Source: Gemmatimonadota bacterium (GTDB taxonomy: Bacteria; Gemmatimonadota; Gemmatimonadetes; Gemmatimonadales; GWC2-71-9). Taken from it: 64,000 bases of DNA. Location of the stretch: the NCBI GenBank assembly GCA_029262195.1, contig JAJCZX010000010.1, forward strand, positions 255,352 through 319,351, in the 5' to 3' direction. Below are positions 62,932-64,000 of the stretch, piece by piece. Position numbers and translations under genes: made by a program. The notes below the pieces were generated by a model. That model was not told where the DNA came from. It saw nothing but the letters and a program-made list of their open reading frames with translations, and did no database searches. Position 1 is the first letter of the stretch, and the number at the start of each line of letters is the position of its first letter.

Positions 62932-63558
62932 ATGTCCTCGACAACCGATTTAGCGCCGGATGTTTCACTCCATGTGCAGGAAAAATGGCTTCGGAGGCGA
63001 GCCGAGATCCTTCGCGCGGCTCTTAGAGCCTTCCGTGAAAAGGGCTACGCCGAAACCACGCTGGGCGACATCGCGGAGTACGTTGGCGTCCGTAAAACAG
63101 CGCTTTACCACTATTTCCCTGACAAAGAGACCATTCTTTACGAATGCCACCGCGAGTCCCTGGCCGAAGTCAGCGGACTTCTTAGCGCCGCTCGGCGTCG
63201 TCACACAGGGGCCGCCGACCGTCTGCATAGTGTGATAACCGACCACGTCCGAGTGATGACAGAAACGCTGGACGGGTCGCCAATCTCGTTCGAAGTACCC
63301 TCCCTCAGCGGTGCCCGGCAGGCTGAGATCATTGGCGCTCGGGATCAATATGAAAAGGGAATTCGGGAGATCGTACAGCAGGGGATCAGTGAGGGGGAAT
63401 TCGAGGCCGTGGATCCGAAACTCGCCGTGTTTGCGATACTCGGAGCCATCAACTGGATTTCTCGGTGGTATAGACCGGGTGGTCCGGTCGGCACCGCGGA
63501 CATGGGCAACCAATTCGCTGACCATCTGGTTGGCGGTCTTTTAAAACGGAAGTGGTGA
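62932..63558 (+). CDS. TetR-family transcriptional regulator
   Basis: 208 residues. The helix-turn-helix is RRRAEILRAALRAFREKGYAETTLGDIAEYVGVRKTALYHYFPDKETILYECH, a strong match to the TetR family. The C-terminal ligand domain is of the type that binds long acyl or acyl-CoA compounds in related regulators of fatty-acid use. Its stop overlaps the start of the enoyl-CoA hydratase gene (TGATG), so they are one operon, in keeping with control of an acyl-CoA pathway. An inverted repeat lies upstream. Confidence 0.92.
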   Translation: MSSTTDLAPDVSLHVQEKWLRRRAEILRAALRAFREKGYAETTLGDIAEYVGVRKTALYHYFPDKETILYECHRESLAEVSGLLSAARRRHTGAADRLHSVITDHVRVMTETLDGSPISFEVPSLSGARQAEIIGARDQYEKGIREIVQQGISEGEFEAVDPKLAVFAILGAINWISRWYRPGGPVGTADMGNQFADHLVGGLLKRKW

Positions 63559-64000
63559 TGAGCAGATATTTCGAACCGACTCCGGTCGAATCATTTGGCT
63601 TTAAGGAAGTTCTCTATGAAAAGGGCGATCAGATCGCTCGGATCACAATTAATCGACCGGAGGCGTACAACGCGTATTCTACTCCGGCCCTGGAAGAATT
63701 GGCCACCGCGTTCAAGGATGCCAGTTTCGATGATCAGGTGGGAGTAATCGTCTTCACAGGTGCAGGTGATCGCTCGTTTTGCACCGGCGGCGATGTAAAG
63801 GAATACGAGGAAAAATACATTGCCACTCCGAGGGACTACTGGAAGTACATGGCTCTTTTCAGGGCTTATATCGAAAGCATTATGAATACCGGGAAACCAG
63901 TAGTGGCGAGGCTGAATGGAATGGCGGTGGGCGGCGGAAACGAAAGCCAGTTGGCCTGTGACCTTACCGTTGTAGCCCAGCACGCCATCATCAAGCAGGT
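63558..64000 (+). CDS. Enoyl-CoA hydratase/isomerase family protein, N-terminal part (cut by window edge)
   Basis: 147 codons are visible and the frame runs off the right edge. Crotonase-fold motifs are clear: ARITINRPEAYNAYS, VIVFTGAGDRSFCTGGDVKEY and KPVVARLNGMAVGGGNESQLACDLTV (oxyanion-hole loops). FCTGGDVKEYEEKY and the DYWKYMALFRAYIES region recall hydratases acting on cyclic or aromatic acyl-CoA, but the substrate cannot be set from half a protein. ATG at 63558 overlaps the tetR stop. Confidence 0.9.
   Translation, partial: MSRYFEPTPVESFGFKEVLYEKGDQIARITINRPEAYNAYSTPALEELATAFKDASFDDQVGVIVFTGAGDRSFCTGGDVKEYEEKYIATPRDYWKYMALFRAYIESIMNTGKPVVARLNGMAVGGGNESQLACDLTVVAQHAIIKQ

Noticed and set aside
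1..64000. tRNA, rRNA, CRISPR arrays, insertion sequences and origins
   Set aside because: No cloverleaf, repeat-spacer pattern, transposase motif or DnaA box cluster could be supported by reading the sequence.

Overview
The window reads as chromosomal DNA of a Gram-negative bacterium of moderate GC, most likely a member of the Gemmatimonadota or a close relative. This is an inference from gene content: several Ser/Thr kinases joined to TPR or membrane tails, two PadR + ADOP-type (MacB/FtsX) permease pairs, 6-bladed propeller and TonB proteins, and a poly-P kinase pair. There is no rRNA, tRNA, CRISPR array, insertion sequence or prophage module that I can see. Most genes are intact. Five broken or remnant loci are present: vapB, vapC, a TonB-receptor tail, an NtrC-type regulator and a possible small remnant behind the TonB receptor.

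Layout. 1-6.5 kb: the C-terminal part of a TPR protein, a zinc-ribbon/membrane pair, an ADOP permease translationally coupled to its PadR regulator, and a decayed VapBC pair. 6.5-8.9 kb: a TetR regulator and an alpha/beta hydrolase, each preceded by the same 14-bp palindrome, then an ankyrin lipoprotein. 9-14.3 kb: an outer-membrane protein, a spermidine-synthase-like membrane fusion, a DUF4342 protein and a cold-shock protein. 14.4-23.7 kb: a TPR/membrane protein, two secreted glycoside hydrolases and a TatT-TatP-DctQM TRAP transporter. 23.7-30.2 kb: a DUF819 protein, a PLP lyase, a second PadR/ADOP pair and a hydrolase. 30.4-35.3 kb: remnants plus a redox island, with an apparent selenocysteine peroxiredoxin, a TlpA-like thioredoxin and CcdA. 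35.4-42.7 kb: a FAD oxidoreductase, an alcohol dehydrogenase, a large Ser/Thr kinase and a CBS protein. 42.9-46.8 kb: the polyphosphate genes pap and ppk. 46.8-54.3 kb: a kinase, flotillin and its NfeD-like partner, a propeller protein and a TonB receptor. 54.4-62.8 kb: a cd1-type nitrite reductase with an extra cytochrome c domain, a molybdopterin oxidoreductase fused to a cysteine desulfurase, a hemerythrin, a radical-SAM fusion protein and a fatty-acid hydroxylase. 62.9 kb to the end: a TetR gene overlapping an enoyl-CoA hydratase cut by the window edge.

The most notable items are (1) the 1151-residue molybdoenzyme-cysteine desulfurase fusion beside nirS; (2) the peroxiredoxin whose peroxidatic Cys codon is TGA, followed at the right distance by a bacterial SECIS-like hairpin; (3) the fusion of an LpdD/PAC-like domain to a ThiH-like radical SAM enzyme; and (4) a TRAP substrate-binding protein lacking the canonical carboxylate-binding arginine, next to a TatT lipoprotein and two glycosidases. 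All calls come from reading the sequence; no database search was run.
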